A DNA stretch of 64,000 bases from Bryobacterales bacterium (GTDB taxonomy: Bacteria > Acidobacteriota > Terriglobia > Bryobacterales > Bryobacteraceae): positions 42,889 through 106,888 of the forward strand of contig JAFAQY010000019.1 in the NCBI GenBank assembly GCA_019261985.1, given 5' to 3'. Shown piece by piece: positions 33,634-42,685 of the stretch. The position numbers and the translations under genes are program-made. The notes beneath the pieces were generated by a model, which was given only the letters and a program-made list of their open reading frames with translations, was not told the origin of the DNA and did not search any database. Every line of letters starts with the position of its first letter. Within the stretch, counting starts at the first letter, position 1.

Positions 33634-34379
33634 GTCGCAGGCTCTGGCTGTTGAATTTCGCGTTAGTCGCGCTCGTCGGCGTGCTGTTTTGGCGGCTGCG
33701 CCTGAAGTATTTAGCCGAAGAATCGGAGCAGCGTGCCTTCCTGTCGCAAGCGCCGCACATGCGGGCGCTGCTCGCTCCGCCGGCCCCGCCTCCGCTCGGG
33801 CCGGTTAAACCTGCCGATTATGCCGAGGTCGCGGAAAAGATGTTGTTTTCCAAAGACCGCAATCCGAACGTAATCGTGCAGCCTCCGCCTCCGCCTCCGC
33901 CGCCTCCGCCGATGCCGGCGCTGCCGTTTTACTACGGCCAGATGGCCATCGGCCAGCCGGTGGTGCTGCTAGGCGTCGCGAATAACGGAGAACAGAAGAG
34001 CTACCACGTTGGCGAGGACGTTGGCAAGTTCAAGCTAACGGCTTTCGATGTCGAGACGATCACGTTTGAGTGGGATGGGAAGCAGGTGGTTCGCAAGCTG
34101 CAGGAGTTGATTCCCAAGGAGGTCGTTCCTGCCGCCGCGCCCGCGACAGCGGCCTCGGGGCCCAATCCGGATGCCGGCCCTAAAACGAGCATTGTCGCTC
34201 CGGCTGTGAAACAGGAACTCGCAACCAAGCCGGCCGAGCCCGGAGTGGATATGGGCGCGGGTTTTCGCGGCTGCGTGGCGGGCGACACCTCGCCGGCGGG
34301 AACTGTGTCAAACGGCTATAAGAAAAACATCACGCAGGGATTGATGGGGCAAACCTGCTATTGGGAAAAGGTGAAATGA
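33630..34379 (+). CDS. gspC: Type II secretion protein GspC-like
   Basis: Inner-membrane protein of 249 aa starting at GTG 33630 (GTGA overlap with gspM). One N-terminal transmembrane segment (LLNFALVALVGVLFWRLRL), then a proline-rich stretch (ten Pro at about 87-96) and a homology-region-like beta domain (GVANNGEQKSYHVGEDVGKF). GspC normally links the inner platform to the GspD secretin. A PDZ domain is not obvious; the tail is Ala/Pro-rich. Assignment is by position and layout. Confidence 0.65.
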   Translation: MSRRLWLLNFALVALVGVLFWRLRLKYLAEESEQRAFLSQAPHMRALLAPPAPPPLGPVKPADYAEVAEKMLFSKDRNPNVIVQPPPPPPPPPPMPALPFYYGQMAIGQPVVLLGVANNGEQKSYHVGEDVGKFKLTAFDVETITFEWDGKQVVRKLQELIPKEVVPAAAPATAASGPNPDAGPKTSIVAPAVKQELATKPAEPGVDMGAGFRGCVAGDTSPAGTVSNGYKKNITQGLMGQTCYWEKVK

Positions 34380-36616
34380 GCAAAGAAGCTGTAAGCTTTA
34401 AGCGATCAGCGGCCGGTATTTCGTGTGTGGTGTTATTCGCGCTAACGGGGGCGTACGGGCAAGCGCCCGCGCCGCAGCAGCCGCAGCCCGCGCCCGGGCC
34501 GCAGCAGCCGCCCCCGGCGCCCGTGCCGATCGGAAATCTGGCCATAGCCAATGGCTCCTTGCGGGAAGTGGTGACGCAGCTTGCCCAAGCCCTCAAGATC
34601 AACATCATTCTCGATCCGAAAGTTACAGGCAACGTCACAATCAATACTTACGGCGAGCTGCGCAATTTGGATGCGCGCAATCTGCTGGAGCTGATCTTAC
34701 GAATAAACGGGTTCGGCATGGCGCAGGAGGGCGATGTCTACCGAATCCTTCCGATGAAGGATGTGCTGAAGCAGCCCATCCCGTTTTCGCGGGCGAGCGG
34801 TAAGGATATCCCCGAAGACGATCAGACCATCCTGAACCTGATCTTTTTGAAATATGTGACCGTAGACGAGTTAAGCAAGGTTATTGATCCGTTCACCGGC
34901 GATAACGCGGTGATGCTTCCTTATCCGCCGGCAAATCTGCTCTTCATCCTGGATAGCCGCCGCAACATGAAGCGGATCATGGGCCTGATCGATATATTCG
35001 ACAGCGACACCTTCGCGAATCAGCGCGTGCGCCTGTTCGAACTGAAGAATGCCCGGCCCAGCGACATGCAAAAGGATTTGCAAAACGTGCTGCAGTCGAT
35101 CTCGATGGATGCGAAGACGTCGCCGGTCAGGTTTTTGGCCGTGGACCGCATTAATACGCTGATCGCCGTGGCGCCGAATCCGGGTGTTTTCGATACTGTC
35201 GCCCAGTGGATCGAGAAACTGGATGTGCCGGTCACGATTGCGGCCGGAGCGGTGGATAACTATGTCTATCGTGTCCGCTATGGGCGAGCGGAGTGTCTGG
35301 CGATCGCCCTCACGAGCCTGTTCGGCGGAACGTCGCCGGCGCCGTCGTACGCCTCCGGGTACAATCCGTATGGCGCATACGCCGCTCCGTCCACATTTGG
35401 AAACGGGTACGGAGGAGGAGGGTTTGGCCCTTATGGCGTAACCGCCCCTATAGGGGGCGGTGGCGGATTTGGGGGGTTCGGCGGGTTCGGCGGCTACGGA
35501 GGATTCGGCGGAAACACGTGGGGATCGCCTAACGCGTTCACGTCGGGTTTCGGCGGGAGCGGAGCTTGCGGCGCCGCCTTCGGGGGTGGAGTTGGCGGGA
35601 GCTATGGCGTGCCGGCGTTCGGTGGATTCTCCGCGCAAACTCCGGCGACGTCGGCCGCGGCTCCCGCAACCGGTTCCGGCGCGAGCGGCGCGCCCGCCGC
35701 GGTGGGTCCGGCCGGGGTGCCGGTCCAGCAGCTACCGCCGCGCATCGTTGCAAACCCGCTCGATAATTCACTCATCATCCAGGCTGACGCTCAGCGGTAT
35801 CAAAGCATTCTGAAGCTGCTGAAGGACTTGGATATTCCGCCGCGTCAGATATTGCTCGAAGCGAAGATTTATTCCATCGATTTAACCGATCAGTTCGCTT
35901 ACGGATTAAACACAGCCTATACGCGGCGAAACGGGCAGGATACGACGCCGCTCGCCAACATCACCAATGGCGTGGCCAGCCTGTCCGTGGGCGCTTTGAC
36001 GGGCAATGCCAAGCAGCTTATGTTCTTCTTGCAGGCATCCGAAAATATTGGGCACGTGCACATTCTCTCCGAGCCCAGCCTGATCGCGACTGACAGTATT
36101 CCAGCCTCCATCAATGTCGGCACTCAGGTACCGGTATCGACGGGAACGACTACCCTCCCGTCGGCTGGCGGCGTTGCCGTGACGCAGAGTATCTCGGGCG
36201 TGAGCACGGGTATTACTCTTCAGGTAAACGCTCGCGTGACGCCGAGCGGAGTTGTTACGCTGCTCATCAACCAGGAGGTGAGCAACCCGCAGCAGTCCTC
36301 GGGCACCACCAATCCGCTTACGCCATCGTTCAGCCAGCAGGTGGTTCAGACGCAGATCACAACCCAGGACGGCGACACCATCGCCATCGGCGGCGTGATC
36401 GGCGAAACGGTCAACAGCTCGACAACCGGGTTGCCGTTTGTTAGCCGGATTCCGATCATCGGTGGCCTGCTGGGACAAAAGACCTACAGCCATGAACGCA
36501 CCGAGTTGATTTTGTTCATGACCCCGCATGTGATTCACGATCAGACGGACCTGATCGAGGCCAGTGACGAGTTGGTCGGCCGGGTAAAGAAGCTGAAGAA
36601 ATATATCAATTGGTAG
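34376..36616 (+). CDS. gspD: Type II secretion secretin GspD
   Basis: Outer-membrane channel of 746 aa. Signal peptide (CVVLFALTGAYGQ), Pro/Gln-rich linker, N0 domain (IANGSLREVVTQLAQALKIN), N1/N2 domains to about 300, then a long Gly/Phe/Tyr/Ala-rich insert (about 320-450) that is unusual, an N3 domain (ILKLLKDLDIPPRQILLEAK), and the secretin domain with LLIN and FVSRIPIIGGLLGQKT near the end. The ATG 34376 overlaps the gspC stop (ATGA). Last gene of the operon; its end overlaps the convergent DUF2802-like gene by 11 bases. Confidence 0.95.
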   Translation: MSKEAVSFKRSAAGISCVVLFALTGAYGQAPAPQQPQPAPGPQQPPPAPVPIGNLAIANGSLREVVTQLAQALKINIILDPKVTGNVTINTYGELRNLDARNLLELILRINGFGMAQEGDVYRILPMKDVLKQPIPFSRASGKDIPEDDQTILNLIFLKYVTVDELSKVIDPFTGDNAVMLPYPPANLLFILDSRRNMKRIMGLIDIFDSDTFANQRVRLFELKNARPSDMQKDLQNVLQSISMDAKTSPVRFLAVDRINTLIAVAPNPGVFDTVAQWIEKLDVPVTIAAGAVDNYVYRVRYGRAECLAIALTSLFGGTSPAPSYASGYNPYGAYAAPSTFGNGYGGGGFGPYGVTAPIGGGGGFGGFGGFGGYGGFGGNTWGSPNAFTSGFGGSGACGAAFGGGVGGSYGVPAFGGFSAQTPATSAAAPATGSGASGAPAAVGPAGVPVQQLPPRIVANPLDNSLIIQADAQRYQSILKLLKDLDIPPRQILLEAKIYSIDLTDQFAYGLNTAYTRRNGQDTTPLANITNGVASLSVGALTGNAKQLMFFLQASENIGHVHILSEPSLIATDSIPASINVGTQVPVSTGTTTLPSAGGVAVTQSISGVSTGITLQVNARVTPSGVVTLLINQEVSNPQQSSGTTNPLTPSFSQQVVQTQITTQDGDTIAIGGVIGETVNSSTTGLPFVSRIPIIGGLLGQKTYSHERTELILFMTPHVIHDQTDLIEASDELVGRVKKLKKYINW

Positions 36617-37013
36617 CCGCGCTATGCCGCGTGTTGGCGAAATCCGCCAATTTGATCCGGTGTACGCGCACAAGTAATTCGGCTTCGGCGCGAGTCACGC
36701 CCAGCGCGGACGCGATGTGCGCGGGATCCTCGCCGCCCCGAAGCAAGCGCATCGCCCGGATACGAGGATTAATGTTGACAGCCGAACGGAGCGGCCGTGC
36801 TTCTGCCGGCGCGTCCCGTTCTGGCGGGACCGGCGCTGGCGGAACGCTCGCGAGATTTTTCAGTTCAGCGGCGACCTCCTGTATGCCGCACTGCTGTTTT
36901 TGCACCTGAGCGCGAAAGTCCCGCTTCAGACCGAGGTACAGGACCAGGATCGCCGCTAGTCCTAAGCCCAGAATTCCAGAAGGCAGCAGCATTATAAGCT
37001 GCGTATTTGTCAT
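36606..37013 (-). CDS. DUF2802-like membrane protein with HTH-like C-terminus
   Basis: Protein of 135 aa: N-terminal transmembrane segment (LLPSGILGLGLAAILVLYLG), a coiled, Pro-rich middle, and a C-terminal helical motif (AMRLLRGGEDPAHIASALGV, then TRAEAELLVRVHRIKL). The end resembles DUF2802 proteins found in flagellar/chemotaxis clusters of other bacteria; the HTH-like turn (IASALGVTRAEAELL) could bind DNA or just be a helical hairpin. It is the last gene of the flagellar operon, with ATGA overlap with fliN. Function unknown. Confidence 0.7.
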   Translation of the reverse strand: MTNTQLIMLLPSGILGLGLAAILVLYLGLKRDFRAQVQKQQCGIQEVAAELKNLASVPPAPVPPERDAPAEARPLRSAVNINPRIRAMRLLRGGEDPAHIASALGVTRAEAELLVRVHRIKLADFANTRHSAATN

Positions 37014-37792
37014 GATACTGTCTTCAACCTCTCCTGGCGGCTGATTACTTGCAGAATCCTCACGCCAAAATTACCCTCGACCACCACAACTTCCGCGCGC
37101 GCGATCGCGCAATTGTTCACGATGACCTCGACGGGTTCCGAGATAGTGCGTTCAAGCTCGAGAATGGAGCCCGTGGTTAATTTCAAAACATCCTTAAGCG
37201 CGATCTGAGCGCGCCCGAAAGAGACGCTGACAGGCAGCTCAACATCGAGCAGCAGATCCAGTGTTTTCGGAATTCCCGGCGCTGGAAGCGCTTTGGCCGG
37301 GGCTGAGAGCGCGTCCGCGAGAACCGGATCGAGGCCGACGGCTATTTCACATTCCGTGCCGCCCTGAAACGGAACGCGCAACAGAGCCCAGCGGATCTGC
37401 GGGTCGTCCTCGGTTATTTCCTGGCTCTGGCCCCGTGTGATATCCAATCCAGTGCGGCTTGCAAGGCGTACTACGAATTCGTCCATCGCGCGGTTCAGCA
37501 GATCGAACGATGCCGACTTGCGCGTTTCCGCGTCGTTCTCTTCCAAACCCGCGGCACGCAGGATCTGCCGGCTGAGCACCTCCGAAGCGGCGCTTCTGGA
37601 CGAAACGTACACGGCTCCGGCTAGATTTTGCAACAACTGCCGCCGTCGGACATCCCCAGCCTGAATGGCGGGGCTCGCCGCCTGCTGCCATTCGATTTCC
37701 GGCTTATGTCCGGTGAGAGCCTCGAGAGCGGCAGCAATGCTGCCAGCGATGGAATCAAACAACCAGCTTTGTACAGCCTCCGGTGAGTCCAT
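37010..37792 (-). CDS. fliN: Flagellar motor switch protein FliN/FliY-like
   Basis: Protein of 260 aa whose C-terminal 80 residues form the SpoA/FliN domain (LLDVELPVSVSFGRAQIALK, then LTTGSILELERTISEPVEVI and GNFGVRILQVISRQERLK). The N-terminal 160 residues look like a degenerate extra domain of CheC/FliY type. FliN builds the cytoplasmic C-ring that controls rotation direction and export. It is 8 bases from fliA. Confidence 0.88.
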   Translation of the reverse strand: MDSPEAVQSWLFDSIAGSIAAALEALTGHKPEIEWQQAASPAIQAGDVRRRQLLQNLAGAVYVSSRSAASEVLSRQILRAAGLEENDAETRKSASFDLLNRAMDEFVVRLASRTGLDITRGQSQEITEDDPQIRWALLRVPFQGGTECEIAVGLDPVLADALSAPAKALPAPGIPKTLDLLLDVELPVSVSFGRAQIALKDVLKLTTGSILELERTISEPVEVIVNNCAIARAEVVVVEGNFGVRILQVISRQERLKTVS

Positions 37793-37800
37793 CGCCTGAC

Positions 37801-38598
37801 TTAGGCGCCCCGCATCGTGGGCCAGCGCCGCTCCATGTACGATCGCAGGCGCAAAATGGCTTGCGATTTCAGTTGCGATATACGGGATTCATGCAGATGG
37901 ACTATTTTGGAGATTTCGCGCAATGTCAGTTCCTCGTAATAGTACAGGCTCAAAACGGTCCTTTCGATCTCCGGCATCCGCGTGATGGCGTCCGCGAGAA
38001 GCTTCTGTAATTCGCTGCGCTCGAGAACGCGCGAGGGCCATTCTTCCTCGTCATCCGAGACATATCGCAGCAGATCGCGATTCTGATCGTCCTCGGAGGA
38101 GGACGCCTCCAGGCTTCCTAAAGTTAACCCGCGAATCTCGACGAGCCATTCATAGTATTCCCCGAGGCTCAGCCCAAGCTGCGCCGCAATCTCTTCTTCA
38201 GCCGGCGTCCGCTTCAGACGCTGCTCGGCTGTTGCGATAGCGGCCTCGATTTGCTTTGCACGCTTGCGCTGCTGGCGGGGCGCCCAATCCAGTCCACGCA
38301 GGCTATCCAGAATCGCGCCACGGATTTTGTACTCGGCGTAGGTTTTTAGCTTCACGTTCAAGGAAGCATCGAAGCGGTCGATGGCCGAGATCAATCCAAT
38401 CGTGCCCGCGGATATTAGGTCGTCCAGGCTTACGCTTTCCGGCAGGCGCTCATGAATGCGCCGGGCGATTAACCGCACTTGCGGAAGATGTTCCAGAATG
38501 AGTTGATCCCGCTCCTCCGAAGACACGGCTATGGCCGGCTGTTCTTCGTACGGATTTGGGACCGGGCGGACCGGTTCGCGTTGCGCAGCCTGTCTCAT
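37801..38598 (-). CDS. fliA: Flagellar sigma factor FliA (sigma-28)
   Basis: Sigma factor of 265 aa with regions 2 (HLPQVRLIARRIHERLPESV, LDDLISAGTIGLISAIDRFD), 3 and 4 (MPEIERTVLSLYYYEELTLR, then ISKIVHLHESRISQLKSQAI), typical of FliA/WhiG-type factors for late flagellar genes. The open frame extends to 38673; I chose the ATG at 38598, which overlaps the flhF stop (ATGA). Its anti-sigma FlgM is not in the window. Confidence 0.93.
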   Translation of the reverse strand: MRQAAQREPVRPVPNPYEEQPAIAVSSEERDQLILEHLPQVRLIARRIHERLPESVSLDDLISAGTIGLISAIDRFDASLNVKLKTYAEYKIRGAILDSLRGLDWAPRQQRKRAKQIEAAIATAEQRLKRTPAEEEIAAQLGLSLGEYYEWLVEIRGLTLGSLEASSSEDDQNRDLLRYVSDDEEEWPSRVLERSELQKLLADAITRMPEIERTVLSLYYYEELTLREISKIVHLHESRISQLKSQAILRLRSYMERRWPTMRGA

Positions 38599-39671
38599 GC
38601 GGCCGCCCCTCGAGCAAGCACGGCGGCGCGCTGAACCTGCCCTCCATGGATCATCTGTGCCAATTTCTCGCAAGTGGCAGGTTCGATATCGTCGGGGATC
38701 TGCTGCCCGTTACACAGGAATGAGATTGGCAATGACCATTGCGCGGACTGGCTTACCAGAGGGCCGTACTGCGACGTCTCATCCATTCGAGTAAACAAGA
38801 GTTTCTTGGGCGCAAAGCACGAGTACAACTCAATCGCCCGCGACATATCCGGCGGGCGCAGGAAGGCAGGCAGTACCAAATGCGCATCGAGATCGGGGCG
38901 GGACTGCAGAAGCTGGATCAGGTCTTCGGCATCTTCCATTTCGGATCTGGTCAACCCCGGCGTATCGATCAGGATCAGTTCCTTTGACGCGTGCCGCTGA
39001 ATCGATTCCGCAAGATCTGCGGCCGTTTCGGCGATCGCGCAGCCGATGCCAAGAATCGAAGAGAGTGTTTGTAGCTGGGCGGCGGCAGCTATCCGGTGAA
39101 CGTCCGCGGAGAGGATTTGCGCCCGCCCGTGTGAGGCCAATCCAAAACGGGCCGCGAGTTTCACCAGCGCGGTTGTTTTCCCCGCGCCAGGCGGTCCTAT
39201 GAATACAACGATCCGGCAGTTTGCGCCGGCAGCACCGAGCGTGGCGTCGGTTTCGAACTTGTCTTCAAGGGCCGCGCCCTCGAGAACAGACTCGATCAAT
39301 GCCGGGTCCAGATCCTGCGCCACTAGCCGGGCGTGGAATCCTTCGGGCCTTGTCGCCGGAGAAACCGGGGCTTCAACGGGCCGTTCGGCTAGCTGACGCG
39401 AGGGAAGCGACTCCCGTAGACTTTCCGTGATGCGTTCGAATTCGCGCTTTAGCTCGGCGACCTCTAACGCCAGCCGGTCGCCGGACGGGGGCGCCGCGGG
39501 CTGAGCCGGCGGGTTATCGTTCACCCCGAACACGACCTCGTAATCGCCGAGATAACGCGTTTCCGGCGTCGCGGGACGCGCGTTCACCAGCAGTGCCTCG
39601 TCTCCCAGCTCTTTTCGCGCCATTTCCATGGCAGCTTCTACCGTTCCCGAGAAATAACTCTTTAGCTTCAT
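38595..39671 (-). CDS. flhF: Flagellar placement GTPase FlhF
   Basis: SRP-type GTPase of 358 aa that sets flagellum position and number. The N-terminus is typical (MKLKSYFSGTVEAAMEMARK), with a linker and helical region to about 150, then the NG domain: G1 FIGPPGAGKTTALVKLA, DVHRIAAAAQL, G3 ILIDTPG and G4 LFTRMDET. The ATG at 39671 was chosen for its conserved start. It is 18 bases after flhA. Confidence 0.95.
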   Translation of the reverse strand: MKLKSYFSGTVEAAMEMARKELGDEALLVNARPATPETRYLGDYEVVFGVNDNPPAQPAAPPSGDRLALEVAELKREFERITESLRESLPSRQLAERPVEAPVSPATRPEGFHARLVAQDLDPALIESVLEGAALEDKFETDATLGAAGANCRIVVFIGPPGAGKTTALVKLAARFGLASHGRAQILSADVHRIAAAAQLQTLSSILGIGCAIAETAADLAESIQRHASKELILIDTPGLTRSEMEDAEDLIQLLQSRPDLDAHLVLPAFLRPPDMSRAIELYSCFAPKKLLFTRMDETSQYGPLVSQSAQWSLPISFLCNGQQIPDDIEPATCEKLAQMIHGGQVQRAAVLARGAAA

Positions 39672-39689
39672 GCTCCGATGCCTCAAGAT

Positions 39690-41870
39690 CTACTGAATGG
39701 TTCCAAGCGATACGACCCGCACTCCGGCCGGGATCTCGTTATGCGAGAGAACATACAAATTGGGCGCCGCGCCTTCCGTGATCTGCCGCAGGAAAAAGCG
39801 CGCCGAAGAACTGCTGAGCGCCACAACCGGAGCGTCCGAGGCGCCCACCGCGCGGCTAGCGCGCTCGGCAATATCGCGCAGCTTTTGCGGGGGAAGGTTC
39901 ATGTGGCTAGATTGCTCCGTGTATTGGATCGCGTTTTCAATCGTCTGCTCAATTTGCGAATCTACGAAGAACGCCGGCAGCTCTCCGGCGGCATTTAGAT
40001 ATGGCCTCACAAGTAGCCTGCGAATCGCCTGGCGCGTATACTCCGTGAGCAGAATGGGATTTTTCGTCATCCCGCCCGCTTCGCCTAATGCTTCCAAAAT
40101 AGTGACCGAGTCCCGAATTGAAACGCGTTCTCGCAATAAGTTCTGAAAAACTTTCTGCACGCTGGCCAGGGGAAGCAATTTCGGCACCAGATCTTCAACC
40201 ACCTTCGGGTTGTCTTGCGCGACACGATCGAGAATGATCTTCGTTTCCTGCCGTGAAAGCAGCTCCGAGGCGTGCTTGCGGATCAACTCCGCCAGATGCG
40301 TTCCCAATACTCCCACCGCATCCACCACCGTGTAGCCTTGCGCCCGCGCCTGATCGGCCTTCTCGGGAGCGATCCATAGCGCGGGTATTCCGAACGCAGG
40401 CTCATTAGCCGGAGTTCCGGCGAGCGGGCCGGAAGCGGGCAACTTCGCCGAAGCGGTGGCGTGTATAGCCAATTCATGGTTTGCCAGAATCTCGAAGCGC
40501 CCGATTTCCGCGCCTTTCAGCAGCACCAGATACTCAGAAGCTTTGAGCTGTAAATTGTCGGTAACCCGGACGGGCGGCACCATGTAACCCAAATCCGTCG
40601 CCATCTGCCGCCGGATCGCCGCGATGCGCCGCAGCAAGGGCGAATTCTGGCCGCCCTCGACCATGCGCACCAGCCCAAGGCCGACCTCAACGGCGAGCGG
40701 CTCAACACGAAGGAGCGATTCCAAATTCTCCTTGGACTGCGGGGCAGCCGACGCAGGCGCCGCGGCAGTCTGAACCGCGGCGCTCTTCTGCCGCAGTCTC
40801 CACCCCGCAAAACCAACTCCGGAACCGAGCAGCAAAAACGGGATATTCGGCAGGCCAGGAAAGGCGGATAGCGCGACTAAGACGCCGCCTGCAAGGAGTA
40901 GTGGCTGAGGATTGCTGAAAACCTGCCGGCGAACGTCCGCGCCCAACCGCTCTTCCGAGCTGGCCCGTGTCACAATGAGGCCGCCCGAAACAGAAACCAT
41001 CAGCGCGGGAATTACCGTGACCAGCCCGTCGCCGATGGTCAGCACCGTATAGGTGGAAAGCGCGCGGCTCAAGTCCATCCCGTTTTGCAATACACCGATG
41101 AGAAACCCGGCGACGATGTTGATGGTTGTAATCAGGATGCTCGCGATAGCGTCACGCTGCGTAAAGCGGCTGGCGCCATCCATCGCTCCGTAAAATTCAG
41201 CCTCGGCGGCGAGCTTTCTGCGGCGGTCTCGCGCCTCCGCCTCATCGATCAGACCGGCGTTCAAATCCGAATCGATGGACATCTGCTTGCCCGGCAGAGC
41301 GTCCAATGTAAACCGCGCCGTAACTTCAGAAATACGCACGGCGCCGTGATTGATCACCACATATTGAATCGCGATCAGCACCAGAAAAATCACCGCGCCG
41401 ATAATGTAATTCCCGCCCACGACGAAGTTTCCAAATGCCTCGATCACCTGGCCGGCGGCGCGGGTGCCAGTATTTCCGTGGATCAGAATCAGGCGGGAAG
41501 AGGAAATGTTCAATGCCAGCCGGACCAGCGTCAGCAACAAGAGCGCGGTCGGAAATACACTGAACTCCACCGGACGCGTGATGTAGATAGACACCAGCAG
41601 AACGATGACGGAGACAGTGATGTTGGCGCTAATCAGGATGTCGAGCAGGAAGCTCGGCATCGGCATGATCATCGCCAGAACGATTCCCAAAACGGCAATC
41701 GGAACGCCCAGTTCCGATACATTCCCAAAACGGAACTGTGATGGAGCGGCGCTTGTGGACACCGCCCGCGTTTTCACATGGCTTCCGCGCGCGTTTCCCT
41801 TAGAAGGAGAAGCAGATGTCCCCGTTATGCGCGGTCCGGCGACTTGGGCAACTTGGGAGGGTGCGGCCAT
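39690..41870 (-). CDS. flhA: Flagellar export gate protein FlhA
   Basis: Export-gate protein of 726 aa. After a 45-residue variable N-terminus comes a membrane domain of about eight helices (GVPIAVLGIVLAMIMPMPSF onward) with the FHIPEP-type region (AVRISEVTARFTLDALPGKQ), then a cytoplasmic domain (from about 370) that docks export chaperones. Start is the ATG at 41870. It heads the flhF-fliA-fliN-DUF2802 string and lies downstream of a terminator hairpin (41952-41981). Confidence 0.95.
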   Translation of the reverse strand: MAAPSQVAQVAGPRITGTSASPSKGNARGSHVKTRAVSTSAAPSQFRFGNVSELGVPIAVLGIVLAMIMPMPSFLLDILISANITVSVIVLLVSIYITRPVEFSVFPTALLLLTLVRLALNISSSRLILIHGNTGTRAAGQVIEAFGNFVVGGNYIIGAVIFLVLIAIQYVVINHGAVRISEVTARFTLDALPGKQMSIDSDLNAGLIDEAEARDRRRKLAAEAEFYGAMDGASRFTQRDAIASILITTINIVAGFLIGVLQNGMDLSRALSTYTVLTIGDGLVTVIPALMVSVSGGLIVTRASSEERLGADVRRQVFSNPQPLLLAGGVLVALSAFPGLPNIPFLLLGSGVGFAGWRLRQKSAAVQTAAAPASAAPQSKENLESLLRVEPLAVEVGLGLVRMVEGGQNSPLLRRIAAIRRQMATDLGYMVPPVRVTDNLQLKASEYLVLLKGAEIGRFEILANHELAIHATASAKLPASGPLAGTPANEPAFGIPALWIAPEKADQARAQGYTVVDAVGVLGTHLAELIRKHASELLSRQETKIILDRVAQDNPKVVEDLVPKLLPLASVQKVFQNLLRERVSIRDSVTILEALGEAGGMTKNPILLTEYTRQAIRRLLVRPYLNAAGELPAFFVDSQIEQTIENAIQYTEQSSHMNLPPQKLRDIAERASRAVGASDAPVVALSSSSARFFLRQITEGAAPNLYVLSHNEIPAGVRVVSLGTIQ

Positions 41871-41938
41871 GTGCGCTGGGGAAGAAGCACTTCGCCGTCC
41901 TTTCGTCGCCTGCTGAGGTTAAGGGATTTTCTGGTGGG

Positions 41939-41982
41939 GAAAAACAAGAACGGCGGCCCGTCTAGGAGATGGCGGGCCGCCG
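41939..41982 (-). terminator. Rho-independent terminator after the BON gene
   Basis: Read on the reverse strand: stem GGCGGCCCG...CGGGCCGCC (arms 41973-41981 and 41952-41960) followed by GTTCTTGTTTTT. It lies between the BON gene stop (42046) and the flhA start (41870), so flhA should have its own promoter in the next 70 bases. Confidence 0.8.
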
Positions 41983-42045
41983 GAGGACCAACCTGGCCCC
42001 CCGCGAGCGCTGTGGGGGACTGCGTCCAGGCGATCCAAAGCTTAA

Positions 42046-42582
42046 TTAAGACTGCACGCGAAGATTATTCTCCACGGAGAACACATTCGGTACTCCGTTC
42101 GCTCGCACATACGCAAGCTGCTTATCCTGTTGTGTTGCTACTACGCCCTCCAGCGTCACGTGGCCGTTTTTCACGATGATATGTATCGAGGGCACCACGC
42201 CCATCGAGTAGCGCTGCAGGGGCGCGTACCCATAAATCGCGCGATATTCGCTTCGGCGGATCTGGTTATCGAACGGCGAGAGCGGCAGCACTTCAATTTC
42301 GTTTTTCACCGTCCGCACGCCTTCGATATGTTTGACGGCGCTTGCGGCGTCGTCCTTTACGACCGGTTGCGTCACCTGTCCGAATAATGTGACCGTGCCG
42401 TCGTCGACCCGGAATGAGAGTGAGTCAAAGACGTTGTAATACGGGATCTTCGCCAATTCGTGCCGGACGCGCTCTTCCAGTGGAACGCTTGAAGTCCCTC
42501 CATTTGAAGCGTAGCTGGCCACGGGGACGAGAGCCAAAGCGGCGATGACGCCCGCGGTCAGAAATCTGGTTTTGGCTGTCAT
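42046..42582 (-). CDS. BON-domain periplasmic protein
   Basis: Protein of 178 aa with a signal peptide (FLTAGVIAALALVPVASYA) and two BON domains (about 35-95, FRVDDGTVTLFGQVTQPVVK; and 110-175, IIVKNGHVTLEGVVATQQDK). BON domains bind membranes and are common in OsmY/stress proteins. The ATG 42582 has a strong AGAGGAA site; the open frame continues to 42705 but is unlikely. It sits between flhB and flhA, which is unusual, and ends in a clear terminator. Confidence 0.88.
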   Translation of the reverse strand: MTAKTRFLTAGVIAALALVPVASYASNGGTSSVPLEERVRHELAKIPYYNVFDSLSFRVDDGTVTLFGQVTQPVVKDDAASAVKHIEGVRTVKNEIEVLPLSPFDNQIRRSEYRAIYGYAPLQRYSMGVVPSIHIIVKNGHVTLEGVVATQQDKQLAYVRANGVPNVFSVENNLRVQS

Positions 42583-42685
42583 TTTCGATTTCCTCTTTCG
42601 CTTATTTGACGATTTATTGGGTAGTCTGGTTGCAAGCCTCACAAGTTGAGATGAAAGTTGATCGCTGATAGCTAATGGCTGACAG

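Noticed and set aside
35460..35700. Gly/Phe-rich stretch in gspD as a separate repeat or frameshift region
   Set aside because: It is in frame and open; best read as a low-complexity insert in the N-domain linker.
25629..36616. Reading the cluster as type IV pilus (PilB/PilC) instead of type II secretion
   Set aside because: GspC, GspD-type secretin with N0-N3 domains, GspK lacking Glu+5 and the pseudopilin order G-H-I-J-K fit type II secretion better; no pilT or pilA was found.
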